Origin: Candidatus Thorarchaeota archaeon
GTDB lineage: Archaea > Asgardarchaeota > Thorarchaeia > Thorarchaeales > Thorarchaeaceae
Direction of reading: 5' to 3'
Assembly (NCBI GenBank): GCA_011365025.1
Contig: RDOF01000034.1
Span: 1 to 28,467, forward strand
DNA: 28,467 nucleotides
Of the stretch, positions 1 to 8,334 are shown piece after piece. The notes beneath the pieces were generated by a model. That model saw nothing but the letters and a program-made list of their open reading frames with translations. It was not told where the DNA came from and did no database searches. The first letter of the stretch is position 1. Each line of letters begins with the position of its first letter. The position numbers were made by a program, and so were the translations under genes.

Positions 1-1
1 C

Positions 2-973
2 GACTCCGAGCTAGAAGTAGTCATTGCAGAACAGACGGGAGTAGTTACGATTCTGACCGCGGCTGGCTACGAATTGAAGCGTCTTGAACTTGGCAATGTA
101 ATCACTGTATTTGCAGTTTTAACGTATGGCAAAAGAAAGCTCTTTGTTACTGGAGACCATTCGCCCACCTTGAAGATTTGGGATATAGACGGAAATGTAT
201 TGGAGCAGATCACAGTACCCGCAGCGCCGAAGGCAATTGCCAGCGGTACACCTGATGACGTGTCGGACCTTGCATACTTGGTCATTGCTTCTCGAGATAG
301 AAAACTGAGCTTTTGGGAAATTAGAGGCCCAGTCAAGGTGACATCCGAAGAGAAAATAACTCTTCAGGCAATTGAGTCAACCAAAACTACGCTGTATCGC
401 AGAGCAATCAAATGCGGGAACTGCGGCGCTCCTACATCACCCGAAGCGCCAGAGTGCTCGGCTTGCGGAGCAAAGCTGCAGGTTCTTGGGGAGTATGTTA
501 TTGAGCAATATATCCAAGACAGCATTGACTCGATTACATCCAGACATACGAAAATGAAACTCAAGGACCTCGATACTATTCTGCGCAAGACTCTACCTCA
601 GCCGGCGGCTTACAATCTTCGACGTAGTATTCAAGCAATGCTGAAGAAAGGCAAAATAGAAGGGCACTTCGATGAAAACGCGTTCGTAAGAACCGTGAAG
701 GCAGAGCCAAAGAAGCTTGAAAAACCTTCAGCTGAGCAGGTTGAGAGGGCTGAGGAGATACTAGTGGATCTTCTTAGAGGCAAAGACACTCTTGACATCA
801 AGTTACTCGAGAGGAAGACAGGAATTGATAGAAGAATCCTTCGTCACACCCTGCTAATATTGCTCGGGGAGGGCGCTATTCAAGGGACATTCTACGGAGA
901 TGAATTCACTTTAGATAGGAACGAACGGCCCGAGGAGTTCGTGAGGAAGATGGCAAAGGAGTTGCAGCATTAG
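2..973 (+). CDS. WD40-like propeller / zinc-ribbon / winged-helix protein (5' truncated)
   Basis: The frame is open from base 2, so the gene starts upstream of the window; the TTG at 74 lies inside a propeller repeat and is not a convincing start. The first ~110 residues show WD40/PQQ-like blades (for example TLKIWDIDGN and KLSFWEIRG). A zinc ribbon follows at about 408-475, with two CxxC pairs (CGNCG and CSACG). The last ~170 residues are charged and helical, and look like two successive winged-helix/PCI-like units (LKDLDTILRKTLP and IKLLERKTGIDRRILRHTL). No catalytic motif is seen. The protein is probably a cytoplasmic scaffold or regulator. It ends 26 bases before the Cache-VWA receptor, on the same strand, so co-transcription is likely. 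The domain order is clear, but the function is unknown and the missing N-terminus could add more blades. Confidence 0.7.
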   Translation, partial: DSELEVVIAEQTGVVTILTAAGYELKRLELGNVITVFAVLTYGKRKLFVTGDHSPTLKIWDIDGNVLEQITVPAAPKAIASGTPDDVSDLAYLVIASRDRKLSFWEIRGPVKVTSEEKITLQAIESTKTTLYRRAIKCGNCGAPTSPEAPECSACGAKLQVLGEYVIEQYIQDSIDSITSRHTKMKLKDLDTILRKTLPQPAAYNLRRSIQAMLKKGKIEGHFDENAFVRTVKAEPKKLEKPSAEQVERAEEILVDLLRGKDTLDIKLLERKTGIDRRILRHTLLILLGEGAIQGTFYGDEFTLDRNERPEEFVRKMAKELQH

Positions 974-999
974 AGAATTGAGAGGAGTTTGCACAGCAA

Positions 1000-3891
1000 A
1001 TGGAAATTAGTAAGCGAATTGTAATAACATTTGTAGTAGTTTCATTGATACCCATTCTGGTCATCGCGGGTTTGTCCGCCATCTCAGTCTTCAATGTTTC
1101 AAGTGAAAATGCAGAAGATGCAGCTGAGGCATTACGGGCGGAGGAACTAGCAAACTTGGTTCGCATTTCAGATGACACGGCTGCTTTCATTGATGAGCGA
1201 ATTCAGCAGTATTTTGCCAGTGTATATATGATGGAGAAGTACGCAGAAGACCTCTTCAATGGGCGGCTTAACGCTTCACCACAGGAATCCTATTATTGGG
1301 ACAACGACCTCCAGGGAAAGTACGTCCCTGGAATCCACTATGATGCGAACTACGAGTACATAGTAGAAGATGAGTATGAAAATGAAGTCGTTCTGAGCCC
1401 CGGAATGATTTCGTTTGACGTTAGCTGCTATTATATGCCTAGGCCCTATTATCCGACTTCTGGAGATCCCTTAACTCTGGATGCTACTACTCAATACTTC
1501 CTGGATGTTTCAAGCAACATGGACAACGCATTTAGAGCTGTCCACGAAATGAGCGAGGATTACATCTGGCTGTATATGGGATTTGACCCAGGAGTATGTC
1601 CAGCTCGGCTTTTCAAGAATTATCCATTTGATACGCTTCAATACTTTCAGCTCGGAGAAACTGGAGAAACTATACCCCCCGAAGATGATTATAACCCACC
1701 TATTGAGCAGTGGTATACCAGTGCAGCAGCGATTCCAATTGAGAGTAACCAGATTTCCTTTACGAATCCTTACGGAGACCCATCTACAGGGCTTGTTATC
1801 TCCATGGGGCGGCCTGTGTACTTCGATAATGGCACACTAATCGGGGTTGTTTCGGCGGATGTCACTCTTGATACCATCAATTCCAATGTTCTTGGTATCG
1901 AGGTGCTGGACAATGGCTACGCGTATCTTCTGAATTCTAGCGGCGGCCTAGTTGCACACCCAGATTTTGTTGAAGATGGGCAAACACTCAATGATGTCGA
2001 GTTCGCGGGGGCAAGCACCTCTGAAATAGCAGCCTTCACCCCAATCCTGTCATCAATCCTTACCTCGGATTCAGGTCAAACAGAATTTCAGAAGCGAGGA
2101 GAAACGTGGTATGTAACCTATTCGAATGTCAACACGACTGGTTTTGCACTGGTCATCGTCGTGCCAGCCTCTGACGTAATTGCTCCAGCTAATAACATAC
2201 TCAGTCTTGTTCTTGGCCAAACATTACTCCTGACTATTGTTCTTGGAGGCTTGCTGGCAGTTGTTGCTTGTGTCGTAGCAGTCGCATCCTACAGGAGAGC
2301 GAACGCTGTGGTTGAACCAATCAAGGAGATGACGCGCCTTGTCGAGAAGATGGCGCAGCAGGATTTCACTAGAAGCGTCACAACATCTGGAGCAATGTTC
2401 GAGGAGGTGGGAACCACTGTTGACGCTCTGTTGAGTTTCCAAGAAGCTGTTAGATATGGCAATCAAGCCTTTGTCCGAGGCGATTTGAATCGAGCGCTCG
2501 CGAACTACCAGAACCTCCTTGAGATTAGCCAAAGGCTGGGAATAGAGATTGGTAGGCAAACAATGCTGATGAATATAGGCAATGTGTTTCGTCAACGCGG
2601 GGACACAGGCAATGCAATGGACTACTATAGACAAGCCCTGGACCTCGCCAAGGAACTGCTGGAGAAATCCAAGGAAGAGGGCTCGGATGAAACTGATGCA
2701 TTGCTCAGAATCGCATCGGTCTATCACAACATGGCTCTTGTCGAGATGGATCGTGGAAATCCTGACCAAGCAACGTCACTTCTTGAGGATGCCGAGGCAA
2801 TAGACACGACTCTCGGAAACCGGCGAGGACATGCTAAGAGATACGATGCAATGGGACTTGTGCTGATGAAGGAGGGTCGATATAGTCAGGCGCACTCTCG
2901 GTTTGAGGAGGCTTTGAAAACGGCCGCTGCGGAAGCCTATGAACGCAGCATGGCGTACATCCAGTTTCATATGGGCGAGCTCTATCAGATAGAGAATAAG
3001 CTAAAGAAAGCCGAAGATGCCTACAACGAAGCGGTTAGGCTTGGCAATCTTACGGAGGAGTACTGGCTTGTTGTTTATGCGATGCAAAACCTAGCGGATG
3101 TACTGGACCAGCAAGGTAAATCCAGTCATGAGGTTCGCGCAGAAGGAGAGAAGCTCCGTAGATCGATTCAGTTCAAGAAGAGCGTCATTTTTGTTATTGA
3201 CTACTCTGGAAGCATGCAAGCACAGAATCGGATACGTGCAGCAACTCAGGGTGCAAAGGAGATACTACATGCCCAAGTCAATCCGCAAGATGATGTGAGC
3301 ATTATCGTCTTCAACTCCTCATATCAGGAGGTCCTCGGTTTGACTCGAAAAGGCGAGCATGCGAATCCTCGAGACAGTCCCATTGTGCGGGCACTTGACA
3401 GCTTAAGACATCCGAATTATGCAACAGCGTTTTATGACGCACTCGGACGCGCTTTGGAAGAGCTAGACAGGATCTCATCTAGCGAACACAGGTGGGTCAT
3501 CGCGCTAACAGATGGGCAGGATAATAGCTCTGAGAAGTACTCACTGGATGCGATAGAAGGAATATTCACCGAGGAAGACAGACAGCGGAGAAAGAGACCT
3601 TTGACAATTGAGGGATTCATTAGAGACAATCATCTTGACGTGAATCTGATTATCATTGGCGTAGGAAACGAACTCAAGCAGCCAATTGAGGCAAGAGTCA
3701 GATCACCAAAGACAGGACAGAGGATGAATTTCGAGGAGTTACTTGAATCCGTTTGCGACAACATACCCGAGGGGCAGTACCTCTCAGTTGTGGACAGCAT
3801 AGATGTTCGATCTGATATTGAAAAGGCATTTCAAGAGGTGGGAGTCATGATGGCACAACTTGAGGTGGGAGGAAGTACTACAGATTACTAG
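1000..3891 (+). CDS. Membrane receptor: dCache - HAMP - TPR - VWA domain protein
   Basis: This 963-residue protein starts at an ATG preceded by a GAGGAG-type ribosome site at 982-987. A membrane segment at ~8-30 leads into an extracytoplasmic double-Cache sensor (~31-395), recognisable by IGVVSADVTLD and GLVAHPDF. A second membrane segment (~398-428) leads to a HAMP-like linker (~430-482). The cytoplasmic part has several TPR repeats (~485-720) and a von Willebrand A domain from ~728. That domain carries the MIDAS motif DYSGS (734-738) and the later TDG aspartate (838). There is no kinase, chemotaxis or cyclase output domain. The likely role is ligand sensing outside and Mg2+-dependent protein binding inside, a design that is uncommon among described Cache receptors. 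The next gene begins 13 bases downstream, encodes a related sensor, and is probably in the same operon. The ligand is unknown; dCache domains often bind amino acids or other small metabolites. Confidence 0.88.
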   Translation: MEISKRIVITFVVVSLIPILVIAGLSAISVFNVSSENAEDAAEALRAEELANLVRISDDTAAFIDERIQQYFASVYMMEKYAEDLFNGRLNASPQESYYWDNDLQGKYVPGIHYDANYEYIVEDEYENEVVLSPGMISFDVSCYYMPRPYYPTSGDPLTLDATTQYFLDVSSNMDNAFRAVHEMSEDYIWLYMGFDPGVCPARLFKNYPFDTLQYFQLGETGETIPPEDDYNPPIEQWYTSAAAIPIESNQISFTNPYGDPSTGLVISMGRPVYFDNGTLIGVVSADVTLDTINSNVLGIEVLDNGYAYLLNSSGGLVAHPDFVEDGQTLNDVEFAGASTSEIAAFTPILSSILTSDSGQTEFQKRGETWYVTYSNVNTTGFALVIVVPASDVIAPANNILSLVLGQTLLLTIVLGGLLAVVACVVAVASYRRANAVVEPIKEMTRLVEKMAQQDFTRSVTTSGAMFEEVGTTVDALLSFQEAVRYGNQAFVRGDLNRALANYQNLLEISQRLGIEIGRQTMLMNIGNVFRQRGDTGNAMDYYRQALDLAKELLEKSKEEGSDETDALLRIASVYHNMALVEMDRGNPDQATSLLEDAEAIDTTLGNRRGHAKRYDAMGLVLMKEGRYSQAHSRFEEALKTAAAEAYERSMAYIQFHMGELYQIENKLKKAEDAYNEAVRLGNLTEEYWLVVYAMQNLADVLDQQGKSSHEVRAEGEKLRRSIQFKKSVIFVIDYSGSMQAQNRIRAATQGAKEILHAQVNPQDDVSIIVFNSSYQEVLGLTRKGEHANPRDSPIVRALDSLRHPNYATAFYDALGRALEELDRISSSEHRWVIALTDGQDNSSEKYSLDAIEGIFTEEDRQRRKRPLTIEGFIRDNHLDVNLIIIGVGNELKQPIEARVRSPKTGQRMNFEELLESVCDNIPEGQYLSVVDSIDVRSDIEKAFQEVGVMMAQLEVGGSTTDY

Positions 3892-3904
3892 GAGGTGGAA
3901 GAAG

Positions 3905-5362
3905 ATGGCACAGACAAAGAAAAAGGGAAGTTTCCGGCGAACAGTGATTGTTACCTTTGTCGCGATTTCGATAGTTTCGCTAGCAGCAACGGGAACAATA
4001 TCGTACTTCTTCGTGAATCTCATTGGCGACTTCACTACTGCTGAGAGTACATCAGCACTGGAAAATCAGATTCAAACGAATATGGACCTAACAGCTCAGA
4101 AGACCGCTCTGGTGATCAACCAGAAGCTTACAACGGCGGAATCGATGATTGCAGCGCTGGCTGAGGAGGCTGAGAGACTTCTTAGTGAAGTTTCAGTTGT
4201 AGAACCGAGAAGAACGTACTATGACTACTTCTTCGAGAATGGTGTTTCGGGGGAGTATCCTGACGATACAGCATATGATGCCAACTATGACCTAAGAGTC
4301 TCTTGGAACTACAGCAGCTGGTATGTGCCCGAGTCAAACTCCAGCAACTATCTGACATATGAAAGCCAGAATGCAGAAAGACTGGAACGCATATCGAACC
4401 TTGACTTGCTATTCCAATCGGTGCATCGGCAGATAGACTTCCGATGGTTGTATGTTTGTTTCGATAGCAACGGGCTTTTCATTAATTATCCAGGTAGCGA
4501 CCTCGGCGGAACTGATTCCGAGAGAACTCATGAGCCTTGGTACACAACGGAAGATGATTGGTACATCGACATCGAGGCTGAGGGGGGCAGCATGACTTTC
4601 GTGGAGCCATACTATGACCCCTTGGAGAATGTCCTTCTGATTTCCATAGGTCGTGCGATTCATTTCCAGAATGGCACTCTCATTGGAGTGGTGGCAGGAG
4701 ATATCACCATTGAGGACATCAAGCAGAAAATCCTCGACATAACAATCCTTGACTCGGGGTATGCAGCTCTGCTAGAGGGGACCAACGTTGTGGCACATCC
4801 AGATGCAGGTCCAGAGGACTATCGTGACTACGATAATGATGAGGTAATTGACCTCCCTCCGCTCAGGATTATAGAAACGAATGCTGATGGAAGCCCTGCC
4901 CTGACAATTGACCAAGTGGCGCAAATAGCTTCTGGAGCAACAGGCTATCTCAGATACACGAAGGATGGAGAAGACTACATCCTTGCATACACTGCTGTTG
5001 AGAAACCAGGGTGGATCTGTGCAATCATTGTTCCTGTCAGCGAAGTACTAGAAGCCATTCCTGCACTCGAAGCTAGAATTGCAGAGGCGAATTCCCAGGC
5101 ATCATTTTTCATCATAACAATCACTATTGCAGGGATTGTGATAGCGGGAGGCGCCGCAGTAGCAATTGCCAATCAAGTTGTTGGACCTTTACAGTACTTG
5201 ATGAGCTTGGCCACCAAGAACGTTGCTGCAATGATTCGAAAGGATCCGCTTGACACTCTTGACCTTCAGGTGGACACATCGTATATATCAAAAGACGATG
5301 AGATTGGTGAACTAGCAAGGGCATTCCAAGGAATGCTTGACTCGATTCGGGAAGACGAGTAG
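3905..5362 (+). CDS. dCache - HAMP membrane protein without output domain
   Basis: I place the start at ATG 3905 because AGGAGGTG at 3891-3898 sits just upstream; a longer reading from TTG 3860 would overlap the previous gene. The 485-residue product has a membrane segment at ~12-37, a double-Cache sensor to ~398, a second membrane segment (~400-424), and a HAMP-like linker with EIGELARAF that runs to the C-terminus. The Cache part resembles that of the preceding gene (IGVVAGDITIED, NVVAHPDA), so the two are probably tandem duplicates. The protein stops straight after HAMP, with no methyl-accepting, kinase or VWA module. It could act as a heteromeric partner or a decoy of the upstream receptor. 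The stop lies 31 bases before the arginine decarboxylase start. The topology call is secure; the ligand and partner are unknown. Confidence 0.85.
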   Translation: MAQTKKKGSFRRTVIVTFVAISIVSLAATGTISYFFVNLIGDFTTAESTSALENQIQTNMDLTAQKTALVINQKLTTAESMIAALAEEAERLLSEVSVVEPRRTYYDYFFENGVSGEYPDDTAYDANYDLRVSWNYSSWYVPESNSSNYLTYESQNAERLERISNLDLLFQSVHRQIDFRWLYVCFDSNGLFINYPGSDLGGTDSERTHEPWYTTEDDWYIDIEAEGGSMTFVEPYYDPLENVLLISIGRAIHFQNGTLIGVVAGDITIEDIKQKILDITILDSGYAALLEGTNVVAHPDAGPEDYRDYDNDEVIDLPPLRIIETNADGSPALTIDQVAQIASGATGYLRYTKDGEDYILAYTAVEKPGWICAIIVPVSEVLEAIPALEARIAEANSQASFFIITITIAGIVIAGGAAVAIANQVVGPLQYLMSLATKNVAAMIRKDPLDTLDLQVDTSYISKDDEIGELARAFQGMLDSIREDE

Positions 5363-5393
5363 AGAAACAGCAGTTGTTGAGGAAGTGAATCAA

Positions 5394-7223
5394 ATGGGCC
5401 TTGAGGATTGGTCAATAGACAAGTCCAGGGTAGTCTATGGACTAGCGAAGAATGACTTACACTTTCTTGATACCAATGATGAAGGAGACCTTCTAATTCG
5501 ATATGCTGGTCAAGAGATATTCCTGAAAGATATCATCGAGAAGGTTGAAACCCAGAACGGTATGAAGGAGTCCTATACATCCTCATTTACCCTTAGACTA
5601 CCTCAGCTTATTTCGTATCAAGTAAGGAAGTTGAGGTCTGTTTTTGTTGCAGCCATCCAAGCACTTGAGTACAAAGGAATGTTCAGCGCAGTCTATCCCG
5701 TAAAAGTGAATCAAAGGAAAGACGTTGTTCTTCAGGTGCTCCTGACTGACCCTGAATACGGATTAGAGGCGGGGACCAAAACAGAACTCGCATTGATCAA
5801 GTCTGTGCTCCAAGAAGAGAAACATCGCCTAATAATCTGTAATGGAGCAAAGGATCCAGAGTACCTGAGAAGTATCAGGAACTGCATAGCTGAGGGTTAC
5901 AATATTGGAGTTTCTATAGAATCCATCCATGAAGCAAGATTGATTGTGAATAGCCTTGATGCAGAAAGCACGAACCTTGTGCTTAGGATGAAACCATACC
6001 TGAAGGTTCGAGGACATTGGTCACACTCGGCTGGCAGAGATTCGAAGTTCGGCCTGAGTATTCATGATGTCTTTGATGTGGTTGAACTGCTGAAGGAGAG
6101 GAACTTCGCCGGATGCGTGACAGCAATTCTTGGACATGTAGGTTCGCAAATCACCGCAGTTGAGGATTTCAAACCATTTGCGAAGTTTATGACTCGCGTT
6201 TTTCTCCAACTGAAAGAAAGAGGCCTGAGAAACCTCGAAACCATAGACTTTGGTGGAGGACTGCCAATCGATTATGTCAGCGCATACCCAGAGAACTTGA
6301 TGTCGCTCTATGCTCATGCAATAGTCACAGGAATAGAGGAAGAACTTGCTGAGAAGAGAAGCGACGATGCGCCATGCATCATGGTGGAGTCAGGCAGGGG
6401 ACTAACTGCACTGGGCTCACTTGTGTTGGTGAAGGCACTCGAATTGAGACCAGTTTTTCCAACACCCAGTGACAGCCTCGCGAACGAAGTTGCGGAAGAA
6501 CGAGACTCGTGGATTTCGAGAGTGGCAGCTGCTCAATCGATATCAGAGTTGGCAGAGATTTGGAATGACTATCAGTCTCAAAGGCAAGGACTGGCGGAGT
6601 CTCTCGACTCTCTACGACAAACTGAACTCATAATTGGACAGCTACGCTCGGAAATTAGAAGGCAAATAGCAAGACTAGGGACAGAACAGATTCGTTCGGA
6701 ATCAAACGTTGAACGCTTTTGGTATCCAGATCACATAGTCATAGGTAACTTCAGCGTTTTCAATAGCGCGTGTGACTATGTCTTGGTGAAACAGCACTTC
6801 CCAATTCTCCCAATTAGGGATCTTCATGTAAGGCCTGAATCAACCATTAGGCTAGTTGACATCACTTGCGACTCTGATGGAGAGATTTCGCAGTTCCACA
6901 GAAAAGGAACTGGAGAAGTCTGGTTCACGCGAGACTACCGACCACTAACCATGCCAATTGCAGAAATGGGACAGGGAATTCCTGTGGGGTACCTCAAGAA
7001 TGTGGAGAATAGCTACTTTGTAATTGCACTCACTGGCGCCTATCAGGATGTCATTGAGATGAACCACAACCTCTTGGGAGACCTCCCGGATGTGGAGCTT
7101 GTCCTCGACAAGAACAATGAATGGCAGGTGCGTTGGGTCACAGGCGCCGAAAGCATCGAGGACCTTCTTGAGCAAATGGGATACTTGGGATTTCATGCAG
7201 ATGAGGACCCCTATATGTCCTAG
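5394..7223 (+). CDS. speA: Biosynthetic arginine decarboxylase (PLP-dependent, SpeA type)
   Basis: This cytoplasmic enzyme decarboxylates arginine to agmatine, the entry to polyamine synthesis. I chose ATG 5394 because TGAGGAAGTG lies 6-16 bases upstream; a TTG at 5337 would extend into the Cache gene. The 609 residues are close to the usual SpeA length of 630-660. Visible fold III (alanine-racemase-like) motifs are the PLP lysine in VYPVKVNQ (Lys104), GHVGSQ (248-252), IDFGGG (284-289), VESGRG (331-336) and the substrate-side CDSDG (492-496). The helical insertion typical of SpeA is present at ~365-440. Most described archaeal arginine decarboxylases are pyruvoyl enzymes, or in Crenarchaeota an AdoMet-decarboxylase-like enzyme, so this bacterial-type enzyme may have been acquired by transfer. 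The LarE-like gene follows after 28 bases. Family assignment is secure. Confidence 0.93.
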   Translation: MGLEDWSIDKSRVVYGLAKNDLHFLDTNDEGDLLIRYAGQEIFLKDIIEKVETQNGMKESYTSSFTLRLPQLISYQVRKLRSVFVAAIQALEYKGMFSAVYPVKVNQRKDVVLQVLLTDPEYGLEAGTKTELALIKSVLQEEKHRLIICNGAKDPEYLRSIRNCIAEGYNIGVSIESIHEARLIVNSLDAESTNLVLRMKPYLKVRGHWSHSAGRDSKFGLSIHDVFDVVELLKERNFAGCVTAILGHVGSQITAVEDFKPFAKFMTRVFLQLKERGLRNLETIDFGGGLPIDYVSAYPENLMSLYAHAIVTGIEEELAEKRSDDAPCIMVESGRGLTALGSLVLVKALELRPVFPTPSDSLANEVAEERDSWISRVAAAQSISELAEIWNDYQSQRQGLAESLDSLRQTELIIGQLRSEIRRQIARLGTEQIRSESNVERFWYPDHIVIGNFSVFNSACDYVLVKQHFPILPIRDLHVRPESTIRLVDITCDSDGEISQFHRKGTGEVWFTRDYRPLTMPIAEMGQGIPVGYLKNVENSYFVIALTGAYQDVIEMNHNLLGDLPDVELVLDKNNEWQVRWVTGAESIEDLLEQMGYLGFHADEDPYMS

Positions 7224-7251
7224 CATTCCAAGTGCACATGTGCCAATCCTT

Positions 7252-8079
7252 ATGACGGATGGGAAAGCTCGCCGAGATATGAATAGTAAGCAGTCCAAGT
7301 TTGACAGAGTGAAAGAACGGCTTCGAGGAAAGAGGATTCTCGTGGCATTTAGCGGAGGCGTTGACAGCACTGTTATTGCTGCCATCGCAAAGAGTTCTGC
7401 AAAGGAAGTAGTATTGCTTACTGTAGATACTGAGACTTTCACTGATTCTGAGATGAATCATGCAATATCAGTGGCCAAGGAGCTAGAGCTGGAGCTTACT
7501 CGAAGGGAATATGATTGGCTAAGTGATGAATCGCTAATTTGCAATCCTCGAGACCGATGCTACAGGTGTAAGAAGAAACTTGGGCAGCTTTGGCTTGATG
7601 CGGCGAAGGAACTTGGAATGGACCTTGTTATTGAGGGAACAACGGCCAGTGATTTGGAGGGGCATAGACCCGGCGAGAGGGCTCTTCGAGAATTGGATAT
7701 ATCATCACCCCTCCTAGAAGAGGGGATTACAAAGCAAGAGGTACGTGCATATGCCAAATCAACAGGTCTCAGTGTTGCGAATCGACCGTCTATGGCGTGT
7801 CTTGCCACACGGTTTCCATACAATACCAGGATTACAAAGGATATGCTGGACAAAGTGCTTCGAATTGAAGAGTATGTGAGAGACGCATTTGGCGTTGAAA
7901 TCGTTCGGGCACGATTTCATGATAATCTAGTTCGTATCGAGGTGGGAAAAGAGGAAAGAGACAAAATGCTCGATGTACATCTTCTAGACAAGCTTCATCA
8001 GTTTGCCACTTCGCTGGGAATTGCCTATGTCGCAATTGATGCCAAAGGATACAGAACTGGTGCTATGGACGAAAAATAG
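7252..8079 (+). CDS. larE: LarE-family ATP-dependent sacrificial sulfur transferase
   Basis: LarE enzymes adenylate and then sulfur-load a pyridinium carboxylate in nickel-pincer-nucleotide synthesis. The product is 275 residues from ATG 7252 (266 from ATG 7279; neither has a strong ribosome site), which matches the family. The PP-loop SGGVDS is at residues 34-39. The LarE signatures EGTTASDLEGHRPG and SPLLEEGITKQEVR are both present. Three cysteines stand out: Cys103 and Cys106 in DRCYRCKK and Cys183 in MACLATR. The last lies where the sulfur-donating or cluster-binding cysteine is expected. A CxxC plus a third Cys resembles the Fe-S-dependent LarE described from Thermotoga maritima; that subtype is my inference. 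No larA, larB or larC is seen in this window, so the acceptor is unknown. Other PP-loop enzymes (ExsB, TtcA, NAD synthetase) fit the motifs less well. Confidence 0.87.
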   Translation: MTDGKARRDMNSKQSKFDRVKERLRGKRILVAFSGGVDSTVIAAIAKSSAKEVVLLTVDTETFTDSEMNHAISVAKELELELTRREYDWLSDESLICNPRDRCYRCKKKLGQLWLDAAKELGMDLVIEGTTASDLEGHRPGERALRELDISSPLLEEGITKQEVRAYAKSTGLSVANRPSMACLATRFPYNTRITKDMLDKVLRIEEYVRDAFGVEIVRARFHDNLVRIEVGKEERDKMLDVHLLDKLHQFATSLGIAYVAIDAKGYRTGAMDEK

Positions 8080-8086
8080 GACGCTG

Positions 8087-8242
8087 CTATCCAGCCATTT
8101 CTTCTCCAGTCCAGTCACTAACCATTTGATAGATCTTCTTGATTTGGTCATGGTTAAGGCGTGCCATCTTCTCTGCAATCCATTTCCGCATCATAAAAGC
8201 ACTAAGGTATTGTTCTCTCAGTCTCTTGGTGGCATTCGACAC
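8087..8242 (-). CDS. Small conserved-looking 51-residue protein
   Basis: This short reading frame fills the otherwise empty gap between the LarE gene and the M24 peptidase. It starts at GTG 8242 with AAGGAGGG (8251-8258) nine bases upstream, an ideal ribosome site, and ends at TAG 8087-8089. The product is charged and appears to form two or three helices (MRKWIAEKMARL, HDQIKKIYQMV, ending DWTGEEMAG). An AT-rich TATA-like element (TTTATG, about 8303-8308 on the minus strand) lies ~60 bases upstream. The peptidase gene ends 92 bases upstream on the same strand, so the small gene could also be the tail of that transcript. It faces larE end to end. I do not recognise the family. Ribosome site, spacing and protein-like composition support a real gene; conservation has not been checked. 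Confidence 0.68.
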   Translation of the reverse strand: MSNATKRLREQYLSAFMMRKWIAEKMARLNHDQIKKIYQMVSDWTGEEMAG

Positions 8243-8334
8243 AGAAGCAACCCTCCTTGAGTTTTTCCGGCGTTGTGCGTAAGAGTATTACGTCCAAAAC
8301 CACATAAACTTTTGCGAAGAGTTTTACTAGAAGT

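Noticed and set aside
3181..3891. VWA domain as part of a magnesium/cobalt chelatase or MoxR system
   Set aside because: No AAA+ MoxR-like gene adjoins it, and the VWA is fused to Cache, HAMP and TPR modules, so receptor output fits better.
5394..7223. Diaminopimelate decarboxylase
   Set aside because: The related fold III enzyme is ~420 residues; the 609-residue length, VYPVKVNQ, the helical insertion and CDSDG match arginine decarboxylase.
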